DNA of 64,000 bases from the NCBI GenBank assembly GCA_001577635.1, contig LSBP01000002.1, positions 1 to 64,000 of the forward strand, in the 5' to 3' direction. The translations under genes and the position numbers were made by a program. Within the stretch, counting starts at the first letter, position 1, and the number at the start of each line of letters is the position of its first letter. This DNA comes from Halomonadaceae bacterium T82-2 (GTDB taxonomy: Bacteria > Pseudomonadota > Gammaproteobacteria > Pseudomonadales > Halomonadaceae). The notes below the pieces were generated by a model. The model searched no databases and was not told where the DNA came from. It saw only the letters and a list, made by a program, of their open reading frames with translations. Positions 16,759 through 26,083 of the stretch are shown here, in pieces.

Positions 16759-18213
16759 ATGAGTCTCATCGATTGGCAGAACTACCGCAGCAACGGTTTC
16801 TACGACGAGCTCCTGGCGGCCCCCGGCCAGCCCCGCCCCGCGGCCCGGGAACTCTGCGACATCCTCGCCGGCTTCACGCCGCAGGACCTCTCGGAGCGCA
16901 AGGCCGCCGCCGAGATCGCCATCCAGACCATGGGCATCACCTTCACCGTGTACTCCGAGGGCAGCATGATCGATCGCGCCTGGCCGTTCGACATCGTCCC
17001 GCGGATCATCCCCGCCGACGAGTGGCGGCGCACCGAGGCGGGGCTCAAGCAGCGCGTCGAGGCGCTCAACCTGTTCATCGACGACCTCTACCATGACCAG
17101 CGCATCGTCAGGGACAAGGTGCTGCCCGCCGAGGTCCTGGCCCAGTCGGTCAACTTCCGCCCGCAATGCCGCGGCATCGACCCGCCCCACCACGTCTGGG
17201 CGCACATCTGCGGCTCGGACCTGGTCCGCGACGCCGACGGCACCCTCTACGTGCTCGAGGACAACCTGCGGGTGCCCTCCGGGGTCTCCTACATGCTCGA
17301 GAACCGCAACGTCACCAAGCGGGTGCTGCCCGAGGTCTTCGCCACCGGGCGCATCCTGCCGGTCGACGACTACTGCGCCCAGCTCTACGACATGCTGGCC
17401 AGCCTCTCGCCGCGCCCCCACGACGAGCCGCAGGTGGTGGTGCTGACCCCGGGGATCTACAACTCCGCCTACTACGAGCATGCCTACCTGGCCCAGCAGA
17501 TGGGCGTCGAGCTGGTCCAGGGCTCGGACCTGGTGGTCGATGACGACGACATCGTCTACATGCGCACCATCGAGGGGCTGACGCGGGTCGACGTGATCTA
17601 TCGCCGCATCGACGACCTGTTCCTCGACCCCGAGGTCTTCAATCCCGAGTCCACGCTGGGTGTCGCGGGGCTGATGCGCGCCTGGCGCGCCGGCAAGGTG
17701 GCGCTCGCCAATGCCCCCGGCGCCGGCGTCGCCGACGACAAGGTGGTCTACGCCTTCGTGCCGAAGATCATTCGCTACTATCTCGATCAGGAAGCCATCC
17801 TGCCCAACGTGCCCAGCTACCTGTGCATGTTCGAGAAGGATCGCCGCTACGTGCTCGACCATCTCGATGAGCTGGTGGTCAAGCCGGCCAACGAGTCCGG
17901 CGGCTACGGCATGCTGATCGGCCCGCGCGCCACGCCGACCCAGCGCGCCGCGTTCGCCGAGCGAATCCAGGCCGACCCGCGCAACTACATGGCCCAGCCG
18001 ACGCTCAACCTGTCGACCGCACCGACGCTGTGCGACGGTCATGCCGAGCCGCGTCACGTCGACCTGCGTCCCTTCATTCTTTCCGGCACCGACATCCAGG
18101 TCACCACCGGTGGACTGACCCGGGTGGCGCTGGTCAAGGATTCGCTGGTCGTGAACTCCTCGCAGGGCGGGGGTAGCAAGGACACCTGGATCGTCGAGAC
18201 CGACGGGGAGTGA
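16759..18213 (+). CDS. Circularly permuted ATP-grasp protein (stand-alone)
   Basis: A 484-residue protein of the circularly permuted ATP-grasp family (former DUF404/DUF407). It has MGITFTVYSEGSMIDRAWPFDIVPRII, YVLEDNLRVPSGVSYMLENR, VVVLTPGIYNSAYYEHAYLA, VDVIYRRIDDLFLDP and ELVVKPANESGGYGMLIGP, the last being the ATP-grasp nucleotide-binding strand and glycine loop. It should use ATP to join a carboxylate and an amine, probably on a peptide. It is immediately followed by an alpha-E gene, and together they mirror the fused protein at 10454-13084. The start is the ATG at 16759. A very long open frame that begins far upstream is an antisense artefact over the DUF2126 gene. Confidence 0.92.
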   Translation: MSLIDWQNYRSNGFYDELLAAPGQPRPAARELCDILAGFTPQDLSERKAAAEIAIQTMGITFTVYSEGSMIDRAWPFDIVPRIIPADEWRRTEAGLKQRVEALNLFIDDLYHDQRIVRDKVLPAEVLAQSVNFRPQCRGIDPPHHVWAHICGSDLVRDADGTLYVLEDNLRVPSGVSYMLENRNVTKRVLPEVFATGRILPVDDYCAQLYDMLASLSPRPHDEPQVVVLTPGIYNSAYYEHAYLAQQMGVELVQGSDLVVDDDDIVYMRTIEGLTRVDVIYRRIDDLFLDPEVFNPESTLGVAGLMRAWRAGKVALANAPGAGVADDKVVYAFVPKIIRYYLDQEAILPNVPSYLCMFEKDRRYVLDHLDELVVKPANESGGYGMLIGPRATPTQRAAFAERIQADPRNYMAQPTLNLSTAPTLCDGHAEPRHVDLRPFILSGTDIQVTTGGLTRVALVKDSLVVNSSQGGGSKDTWIVETDGE

Positions 18214-18218
18214 ATGCC

Positions 18219-19208
18219 ATGCTGTCGCGAGTCGCCGAGAACCTCTACTGGATGGCACGCTACATCGAGCGCGCCGAGGACACCGCACGCCTGGTCAGCG
18301 TGAACAGCCACCTGCTGCTCGACCTGCCCCATCAGACGGCCCTGGGCTGGTCGACGCTGATCGACATCACCGGCAGCGACGAGACCTTCGCCACGCTGCA
18401 CGACCGGCGCAACGAGAAGAACGTCGTGCACTTTCTCTGCGTCGAGCGCGAGAACCCCGGCTCGATCCTCTCCTCGCTGGCCGGCGCCCGGGAGAACCTG
18501 CGCACCACCCGCGACGTGGTCTCGCGCGAGATCTGGGAGCAGATCAACGAGATGTATCTGGAGGTTCGCGACCAGGCCGAGCACGGCCTCGCGCCGCGGC
18601 GTCGCGACGGCTTCCTCAAGCGCCTGATCCGCGGCTGCCAGACGCTCACCGGGCTGATCGAGGGCACCCTGAGTCATTCGGCGGCGCGCACCTTCATCGA
18701 GATCGGCCGCCATCTCGAGCGCGCCGACATGACCACCCGCATCCTCGACGTGCGCTCGGGCAACCTGCTGCCCAAGGACCCCGAAGAGCTGCGCCCCTTC
18801 GAGAATCTGCAGTGGATGAGCGTGCTCAAGTCGCTGACCGCCTATCAGATGTACCGCCAGCAGGTTCGCCTGCGGGTCCGCGGGCCCGACGTACTGCGTT
18901 TCCTGCTCCAGGACCAGCACTTCCCGCGGGCGGTGGCGAGAAGCCTCGAGGCGCTGGCCTGGGAGCTGCAGTCGCTGCCCCGCCACGACCGCGCCCTGGC
19001 GGCGGCGGCACTGGTCCGTGCCGACGCGCTCGAGGCCGACATGCAGGCCCTGGCCCGCTCACCCGACGAGCTGCACGCCTTCATCGATGAGCTGCAGATC
19101 GGCTTCAATACCCTGCATGACGCCATCGCCGCGACCTACTTTGCCCATCCGGAGGATACACCACACGCCAGGGCGACCTCGGCCCAGAGCCACGCCCGCG
19201 CGGACTGA
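18219..19208 (+). CDS. Alpha-E domain protein
   Basis: A 329-residue all-helical alpha-E (DUF403) protein that opens with the family signature MLSRVAENLYWMARYIERAEDTARL. Further motifs are HFLCVERENPGSI, RTTRDVVSREIWEQIN and EIGRHLERADMTTRILDVR. Members always accompany the permuted ATP-grasp ligase and are probably a structural or substrate-holding partner; no enzyme activity is established. Two starts are possible: a GTG at 18210 that overlaps the previous stop, or the ATG at 18219. The ATG is preferred because GGGGAG lies eight bases upstream and the family begins there. It converges with the metallopeptidase gene 20 bp away. Confidence 0.9.
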   Translation: MLSRVAENLYWMARYIERAEDTARLVSVNSHLLLDLPHQTALGWSTLIDITGSDETFATLHDRRNEKNVVHFLCVERENPGSILSSLAGARENLRTTRDVVSREIWEQINEMYLEVRDQAEHGLAPRRRDGFLKRLIRGCQTLTGLIEGTLSHSAARTFIEIGRHLERADMTTRILDVRSGNLLPKDPEELRPFENLQWMSVLKSLTAYQMYRQQVRLRVRGPDVLRFLLQDQHFPRAVARSLEALAWELQSLPRHDRALAAAALVRADALEADMQALARSPDELHAFIDELQIGFNTLHDAIAATYFAHPEDTPHARATSAQSHARAD

Positions 19209-19228
19209 GCCGACCCGTTACCGACTCG

Positions 19229-20275
19229 TTAGTGGGCTGCGGATCGTACCAGCCCATGCACATAGCTCAGCTTGGTCTGGATAGCGGCCGTGACGACCTC
19301 GGGCACCAGGTCGGTCAACCCCATCTCGCGATTGAGCTCGTTGGCGGCGAGCCCCACCTGCTGAAAGGCCGAGAGCATGCGCGGCAGGCTGGCGTCGTGA
19401 TCGATCCCCGAGAAACCCAGATGATGGGCCGTATCGAGTACCGAGACGATATCCAGGTAGAAGGCGAAGGTTTCGGCGAAATCCTCCCACGGATGCATGG
19501 TGGCATAGGCGGAGACGAAATCCGCCGGCCAGCCGGCGGGCGGCCCCGCTTCGTAGTAGTGTTCCAGTGCCTCGCCGTAGGTCGGTGAGTCGTGATCGCC
19601 GAACACCTCACGGAAAGCATCCTCGTCACGCCCCCTGACCAGCAGATCCCAGTAGTAGTGGCCGATCTCGTGGCGGAAATGACCGATCAGCGTGCGGTGG
19701 GACTCGTTCATGTCAACGCGCAGCCGCTCGCGTTCGACAGCGTCGGCTTCCTTGACGTTGATGGTGATGTGGCCCTCGGCATGCCCGGTATAGACCCGTT
19801 CATTGCCCGCCGTGGAGCGCCAGAGACCGGCATCCGGCAGGGCATCGGCCATGAACGAGAAGCTCAGCGGCGGATCGAAGCCCTCCTCGGCGGTACCATG
19901 CGGCAGCGCCAGCAGGTCGAGGGTATAGAACAGTCGCCGCTTGGCCGCCTCGAGCGCCGCCCAGCGCTCGCGGTGCCCCTCGACCGACAGGTCGGGCACC
20001 ACGTCATTGTAGCGACAGCAGTCGCACAGCGCCTCGGCCCGGCCGTCGACGATGGTCACCAGCCGGTTGCAGACGTCGTGGTCGGCATAGTTGCGGCACT
20101 TGAGCAGTGCCGCACCGCAGTCGTCGTTCAGGCAACGGTAGCCGCCCTCCGCCAGGGAATCGAGCGCACTGATGCGAGCGCAATCGGGGCACCAGCCAAC
20201 CTCGTGGCCGCAGGCCAGGCAGTGGGTATTGTCAAAGAACAGCCTGGCCCCGCAGACACACTCATAGGTTTTCAT
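19229..20275 (-). CDS. Putative zinc-binding metallopeptidase with N-terminal zinc ribbons
   Basis: A 348-residue protein. The first 90 residues contain many cysteines in ribbon-like pairs (C6/C8, C19/C22, C29/C32, C48/C53, C60, C69, C84/C86/C87). The rest is a gluzincin-like domain with RHEIGHYYWD (HEIGH at 202-206) and a downstream Glu-rich helix in PWEDFAETFAFYLD that could supply the third zinc ligand. It matches the family annotated as putative zinc-binding metallopeptidase or zinc-ribbon domain-containing protein (DUF2248). No signal peptide is present, so it is cytoplasmic. Related genes are frequently found beside ATP-grasp/alpha-E loci, so it may trim or recycle their product (inference). 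The ATG at 20275 follows GGGAG. Confidence 0.85.
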   Translation of the reverse strand: MKTYECVCGARLFFDNTHCLACGHEVGWCPDCARISALDSLAEGGYRCLNDDCGAALLKCRNYADHDVCNRLVTIVDGRAEALCDCCRYNDVVPDLSVEGHRERWAALEAAKRRLFYTLDLLALPHGTAEEGFDPPLSFSFMADALPDAGLWRSTAGNERVYTGHAEGHITINVKEADAVERERLRVDMNESHRTLIGHFRHEIGHYYWDLLVRGRDEDAFREVFGDHDSPTYGEALEHYYEAGPPAGWPADFVSAYATMHPWEDFAETFAFYLDIVSVLDTAHHLGFSGIDHDASLPRMLSAFQQVGLAANELNREMGLTDLVPEVVTAAIQTKLSYVHGLVRSAAH

Positions 20276-20354
20276 GCCGATCTCCCGTTGGCGCGACCCC
20301 GTGCTCTTTCTGGATAGTCGCTCGCGGCGCATCTGGCAATCGGCGCCTCGAGGC

Positions 20355-21872
20355 TCAGCCGTCGTCGCGCAGGGTGCGCATGTGGCCGTCGCGTTCCATG
20401 GCCTGATGCCAGCCGAGCGCCTGCTCCAGGCAGTGCGGCGTATGGCCGCCCCGCCGGCAGGCCGCCTCGAAGTAGCGACGCAGCGCCGGCCGGTAGGCCG
20501 GGTCGGCACAGTTCTCGATGATCAGCGGTGCCCGCTCGCGAGGGGCCAGACCGCGCAGGTCCGCCAGGCCGTGCTCGGTGACCAGGATGTCGACGTCATG
20601 CTCGGTGTGGTCGACATGGCTGACGAACGGCACCAGGCTCGACACATCGCCACCCTTGGCCAGCGACTTGGTGATGAACACCGCCAGCTGGGCGTTGCGG
20701 GCGAAGTCGCCGGAGCCGCCGATGCCGTTCATCATCCGCGTGCCGCAGACATGGGTGGAGTTGACGTTGCCGTAGATGTCCGCCTCCAGCGCCGTGTTGA
20801 CGGCGATCACGCCCAGCCGCCGCACGATGCCGGGATGGTTGGACAGCTCCTGGGGACGCAGGATCAGCCGGTCGCGGTACTTGTCGAGATTGCGCCAGAC
20901 CGCATCGCCACGCGCTTCGGACAGGGTGATCGAACAGCCGGAAGCGTAGTCGAGCTTGCCGGCATCGAACAGGTCGAAGGTGGAATCCTGCAGCACCTCG
21001 GAGTACATGGTCAGGTGCTCGAAGGGGCCGTTGGCCAGGCCGGTCATCACCGCGTTGGCCATGGTGCCGATGCCCGCCTGAAGTGGCAGCAGCGAGCGGG
21101 ACAGGCGCCCCGCCTCCACCTCGGCGGCGAAGAACGCCATCAGGTGGTCGGCGATGCGCTGCGTGTCGACATCCGGCGGCAGCACGGTGGACGGGCTGTC
21201 GCGGCCCTCGGTCACCACGATGGCGGCGATCTTGCTCGGGTCGATGGGGATATAGGGCGTGCCGATCCGCGAGTCGGGTGCCACCACCGGGATCGGCGTG
21301 CGGTTGGGACGCATCTGCGGAATGTAGATGTCGTGCAGCCCCTCGAGCTCGGCGGGGGCCGAGAGGTTGAGCTCGATGATCACCTGCTTGGCGAGAATCG
21401 CGTAGCTGGCCGAGTTGCCCACCGAGGTGGTGGGCACGATGCCGCCGTCCTCGGTGATCGCCGCGGCCTCGACCACTGCCACATCCAGGTCCTGAAGCTG
21501 ATGGTTGCGCAGCAGTTCGACGGTTTCCGAGAGGTGCTGGTCGATGAACATCACCTCACCGTTGTTGATCGCCCGACGCAGCGTGGCATCGACCTGAAAC
21601 GGCATGCGTCGGGAGAGCGCCTTGGCCTCGGTCAATTGCTTGTCGAGGTCGTTGCCCAGCGAGGCGCCGGTCATCAGGGTGATCGACAGCGGATCGCGAC
21701 GCGCCCGCTCGGCCAGCGCCAGCGGCACCGCCTTGGCTTCGCCGGCACGGGTGAAACCGCTCATGCCAACCGTCATGCCGTTGTCGATCAGGGCGGCGGC
21801 CTCCTCGGCGCTGCGCTTGAGTGACTCCCAACCCGGCAGGCGGCAACGGGCCCCGATACTGGCTACGGTCAT
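20355..21872 (-). CDS. Acetyl-CoA hydrolase / succinyl-CoA:acetate CoA-transferase family protein
   Basis: A 505-residue protein of the AarC/Cat1/Ach1 class of CoA-transferases. The likely catalytic glutamate is Glu292 in MYSEVLQDS, where AarC-type enzymes form the glutamyl-CoA thioester. CoA-binding segments include LLPLQAGIGTMANAV and ADIYGNVNSTHVCG, followed by MMNGIGGSGDFARNA and VTEHGLADLRGL. The length equals that of characterised succinyl-CoA:acetate CoA-transferases. It would recycle acetate or another short acid into its CoA ester, supporting a modified TCA cycle or acetate detoxification. Substrate choice cannot be decided from sequence. It starts at MTVASIGARC; the 25 upstream codons are hydrophobic by chance. 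The 226-bp gap to the GNAT gene shows no clear promoter. Confidence 0.9.
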   Translation of the reverse strand: MTVASIGARCRLPGWESLKRSAEEAAALIDNGMTVGMSGFTRAGEAKAVPLALAERARRDPLSITLMTGASLGNDLDKQLTEAKALSRRMPFQVDATLRRAINNGEVMFIDQHLSETVELLRNHQLQDLDVAVVEAAAITEDGGIVPTTSVGNSASYAILAKQVIIELNLSAPAELEGLHDIYIPQMRPNRTPIPVVAPDSRIGTPYIPIDPSKIAAIVVTEGRDSPSTVLPPDVDTQRIADHLMAFFAAEVEAGRLSRSLLPLQAGIGTMANAVMTGLANGPFEHLTMYSEVLQDSTFDLFDAGKLDYASGCSITLSEARGDAVWRNLDKYRDRLILRPQELSNHPGIVRRLGVIAVNTALEADIYGNVNSTHVCGTRMMNGIGGSGDFARNAQLAVFITKSLAKGGDVSSLVPFVSHVDHTEHDVDILVTEHGLADLRGLAPRERAPLIIENCADPAYRPALRRYFEAACRRGGHTPHCLEQALGWHQAMERDGHMRTLRDDG

Positions 21873-22098
21873 GCTGAACTCTCCGGCTATGGCAAGGAAG
21901 GCGCGACACAAGAGTGTCGACAATCGGATGGCGCAAAAGCATTGCATGCTAACAAGGCGTCGCCAATCCCTTGGTAGTAAGACCTTGGTCTAAAGAAGCG
22001 ATATTGGATCTCGCCGGGCAGGTCCCCCTCGGCCCGCCGGCATTGGCGATTTGCGACGTTCCTGCTACCGTCGCCCGAGCAACTCAGGAGGGTCGAGC

Positions 22099-22707
22099 AT
22101 GGCCGACATCACGCTGACTTCATGCCAGGGCGGCGACATCGCCCCTCGCCTGGAGGCGCTGGCGAATCTGCGCATCCGCGTATTCCGCGACTTTCCCTAC
22201 CTCTACGACGGCGACCTGGCCTACGAGGCCGACTACCTGGCTCGCTATGCCGAGTGTCCGGCCAGTCTTTTCGTGCTCGCCTTCGATGACGACACGCTGG
22301 TCGGCGCTGCCACCGGCATGCCGCTGGCCGAGGAGTGCGAGTCCTTCCGCCACCCCTTCACGGCGGCCGGGCTCGATCCACAACGCATCTTCTATTACGG
22401 CGAATCGGTGCTGTTGCCCGCCTATCGCGGTCGCGGGATCGGCAAGGCGTTCATGAAGGCCCGCGAAGCCCATGCCGCCGCGCAGGAATTCGAGCGCGTC
22501 GCCTTCTGCGCCGTCGAGCGCCCCGACGATCATCCAGCCCGCCCCGTCGACTACCAGCCGTTGCACGGCTTCTGGCAGGGGCGCGGCTATCGTCGCCACC
22601 CCGAGCTCACCGCCCGCTTTGCCTGGAAGGATGTCGGCGAGGCCGAGGAAACCGCCAAGCCGCTGGTCTTCTGGCTGCGCGACCTGACCCCGGAGGATCG
22701 CCCATGA
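22099..22707 (+). CDS. GNAT-family N-acetyltransferase
   Basis: A 202-residue GCN5-related acetyltransferase. The acetyl-CoA pyrophosphate loop is LLPAYRGRGIGKAFM, after the beta-bulge strand FYYGESV. The C-terminus contains a GFWQGRGYRRHPE segment usual in the fold. The acceptor is unknown. AGGAGG precedes the ATG at 22099. It overlaps the following nitrilase-superfamily gene by ATGA, so the two are translationally coupled. In other bacteria a GNAT domain is sometimes fused to a carbon-nitrogen hydrolase, which suggests the pair processes one metabolite (inference). Confidence 0.85.
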   Translation: MADITLTSCQGGDIAPRLEALANLRIRVFRDFPYLYDGDLAYEADYLARYAECPASLFVLAFDDDTLVGAATGMPLAEECESFRHPFTAAGLDPQRIFYYGESVLLPAYRGRGIGKAFMKAREAHAAAQEFERVAFCAVERPDDHPARPVDYQPLHGFWQGRGYRRHPELTARFAWKDVGEAEETAKPLVFWLRDLTPEDRP

Positions 22708-23615
22708 ACCGCTTGTGCCGGGTCGCCACGGCCCAGTACCCGATCGAAGCCTTCCGCGACATGGGCGAGTTCCATGCCAAGGCCGAGCGCTGGGTCCAGA
22801 ACGCCGTGAACCACGGCGCCGAGCTGCTGGTGCTGCCCGAGTATGGCGGCATGGAGCTCGCCTCGCTGCTGCCCGCCCCCGTGCGCGACGACCTGCTCGC
22901 CCAGCGCGAGGCCCTGCAGGCGTTGCGCGAGGAGGCGCTCGCCACCTGGCGGGCGCTGGTGGAACGCCACGGCGTCACCCTGCTCGCTCCGTCGATGCCC
23001 TGGCGCATCGCGCCGGAGCGCTATGTCAATCGCGCCTGGCTGCTCACCCCCGGCCATGCCGACTTTCAGGACAAGCAGCTCATGACCCGTTTCGAGCGCG
23101 GCCCCTGGGGCATCACGCCCGGCGACCCCGACCACGGCGGCGGACTCAAGGTCTTCGACACGCCGGCCGGGCGCCTGGGCGTGTTGATCTGCTACGACAG
23201 CGAGTTTCCGCTCCTTGCCCGCCGCCTGGTCGAGGCCGGCGCGGAGCTGCTGCTGGTGCCCAGCTGTACCGACACCGAGGCCGGCTACCACCGCGTTCGC
23301 TGGTGCGCCCAGGCGCGCGCCATCGAGCAGCAGGTGGCGGTGATCCACTCGCCGACCAGTGGCGAGGCCCTGTGGTCGCCGGCGGTGGACATCAATATCG
23401 GCCGGGCCGCGGTCTACACGCCCTGCGACCATGGCTTCCCGCCCGATGGTGTGCTGACCCGCGCCCACGACGACACCCCCGGCTGGCAGTTCGCGCACCT
23501 CGACCTCGATGCCATCGCCGCACTGCGCGAGACCGGCCAGGTCGACAACCACGCCGACTGGCAGCGCCAGATGACACGCCTGGAAACGCCGATCGAAACC
23601 GTGCGCCTGCGCTGA
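22704..23615 (+). CDS. Carbon-nitrogen hydrolase (nitrilase superfamily)
   Basis: A 303-residue nitrilase-superfamily enzyme with the full Glu-Lys-Cys triad: Glu46 (LLVLPEYGGM), Lys124 (DFQDKQLMTRFE) and Cys163 (GVLICYDSEFP). The family hydrolyses or transfers amides and related C-N bonds through a cysteine thioester. RFERGPWGITPGDP differs from NadE, Lnt or ureidopropionase signatures, so the substrate is open. The start is the ATG that overlaps the GNAT stop (ATGA). No transmembrane segment is present, which excludes an Lnt-type lipoprotein acyltransferase. Confidence 0.88.
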   Translation: MNRLCRVATAQYPIEAFRDMGEFHAKAERWVQNAVNHGAELLVLPEYGGMELASLLPAPVRDDLLAQREALQALREEALATWRALVERHGVTLLAPSMPWRIAPERYVNRAWLLTPGHADFQDKQLMTRFERGPWGITPGDPDHGGGLKVFDTPAGRLGVLICYDSEFPLLARRLVEAGAELLLVPSCTDTEAGYHRVRWCAQARAIEQQVAVIHSPTSGEALWSPAVDINIGRAAVYTPCDHGFPPDGVLTRAHDDTPGWQFAHLDLDAIAALRETGQVDNHADWQRQMTRLETPIETVRLR

Positions 23616-23627
23616 CAGCACGGATTT

Positions 23628-23656
23628 TTGCCGCGCCCTCGGCTTGCCCGTACAAT
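23628..23656 (+). promoter_or_regulatory. Sigma-70 promoter of proS
   Basis: TTGCCG (23628-23633) and TACAAT (23651-23656) have a 17-bp spacer. The start point would be near 23663, about 50 bases before the proS ATG. Confidence 0.65.
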
Positions 23657-23712
23657 GCCTCGAATCGCCGAACCAGGCCCTTTAACGAGTCACTGAAGGA
23701 AACGCCGGACCC

Positions 23713-25402
<1,690 letters not shown>

Positions 25403-25422
<20 letters not shown>

Positions 25423-25990
25423 GCGCCTTGCCGGTCTGCTGCTGGCGCTGAGCCTAGTGCCTTCCGCGACCGCTTCGGCGGCGGAAGGGGCACCGGCAGC
25501 GCCCGCTCCTTTGCAGCGCACCCTGGACGCGACCCGGACCGCCACACCATCGGCCGCGGCGGATGCCTGGGTCGCCGCCCTGGCACCACGCCTGGCTTCG
25601 CGCCTGCCGGACGCGCACCGCCGTCGCGCCCTGTTGCGGCGGGTCCGGGCGGAGGCTCGCCTGGCCGGCCTCGATCCGCGGATCATCCTCGCCGTGATCC
25701 AGGTGGAAAGCGGTTTTCGCGCCGACGCCGAATCGCCCGCGGGCGCCCGGGGCCTCATGCAGGTGATGCCATTCTGGAAGCGCGTGCTGGGGCGAGCCGA
25801 CGATGACCTGTTCGACCCTGCCACCAACCTGCGCTACGGCTGCACCATTCTCGCCTACTATTTGCGTCAGGAGGGCGGTGATCTCACCCGGGCACTGGCC
25901 CGCTATCACGGCTCCCGGGGTCGCACGGATTATCCGGAGCGGGTCATGCGCGCCTGGCAGCGCCACTGGTGGCTGACCGAGCGCCGCTGA
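25403..25990 (+). CDS. Soluble lytic transglycosylase (SLT domain)
   Basis: A 195-residue protein with an N-terminal hydrophobic signal region (about 8-27) and a small SLT domain (about 85-185). The catalytic glutamate is Glu102 in [13 protein letters not shown]. It is followed by the family motif [10 protein letters not shown] and by [13 protein letters not shown] and ALARYHGS. It should cleave the MurNAc-GlcNAc bond of peptidoglycan in the periplasm to give 1,6-anhydro products. These are substrates of the AmpG-like permease encoded at 28959. The GTG start lies inside proS (20-nt overlap), suggesting coupling. No other in-frame start fits the signal peptide. Confidence 0.87.
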
Positions 25991-26083
25991 GCCGGTCCCG
26001 AGCGAACCCTCGCCGTTTTTCGCTGCCCAAGTTCGAGAACCGTCCGCTGACTCGTCGGCCTTCACCCCACAGGAAACCGGCTC

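Noticed and set aside
13102-18213. 1703-codon plus-strand open frame
   Set aside because: The first 1.2 kb residues run antisense to the transglutaminase-DUF2126 gene and are low in family similarity. Only the last 484 codons are the real ATP-grasp gene. High third-position GC explains the open antisense part.
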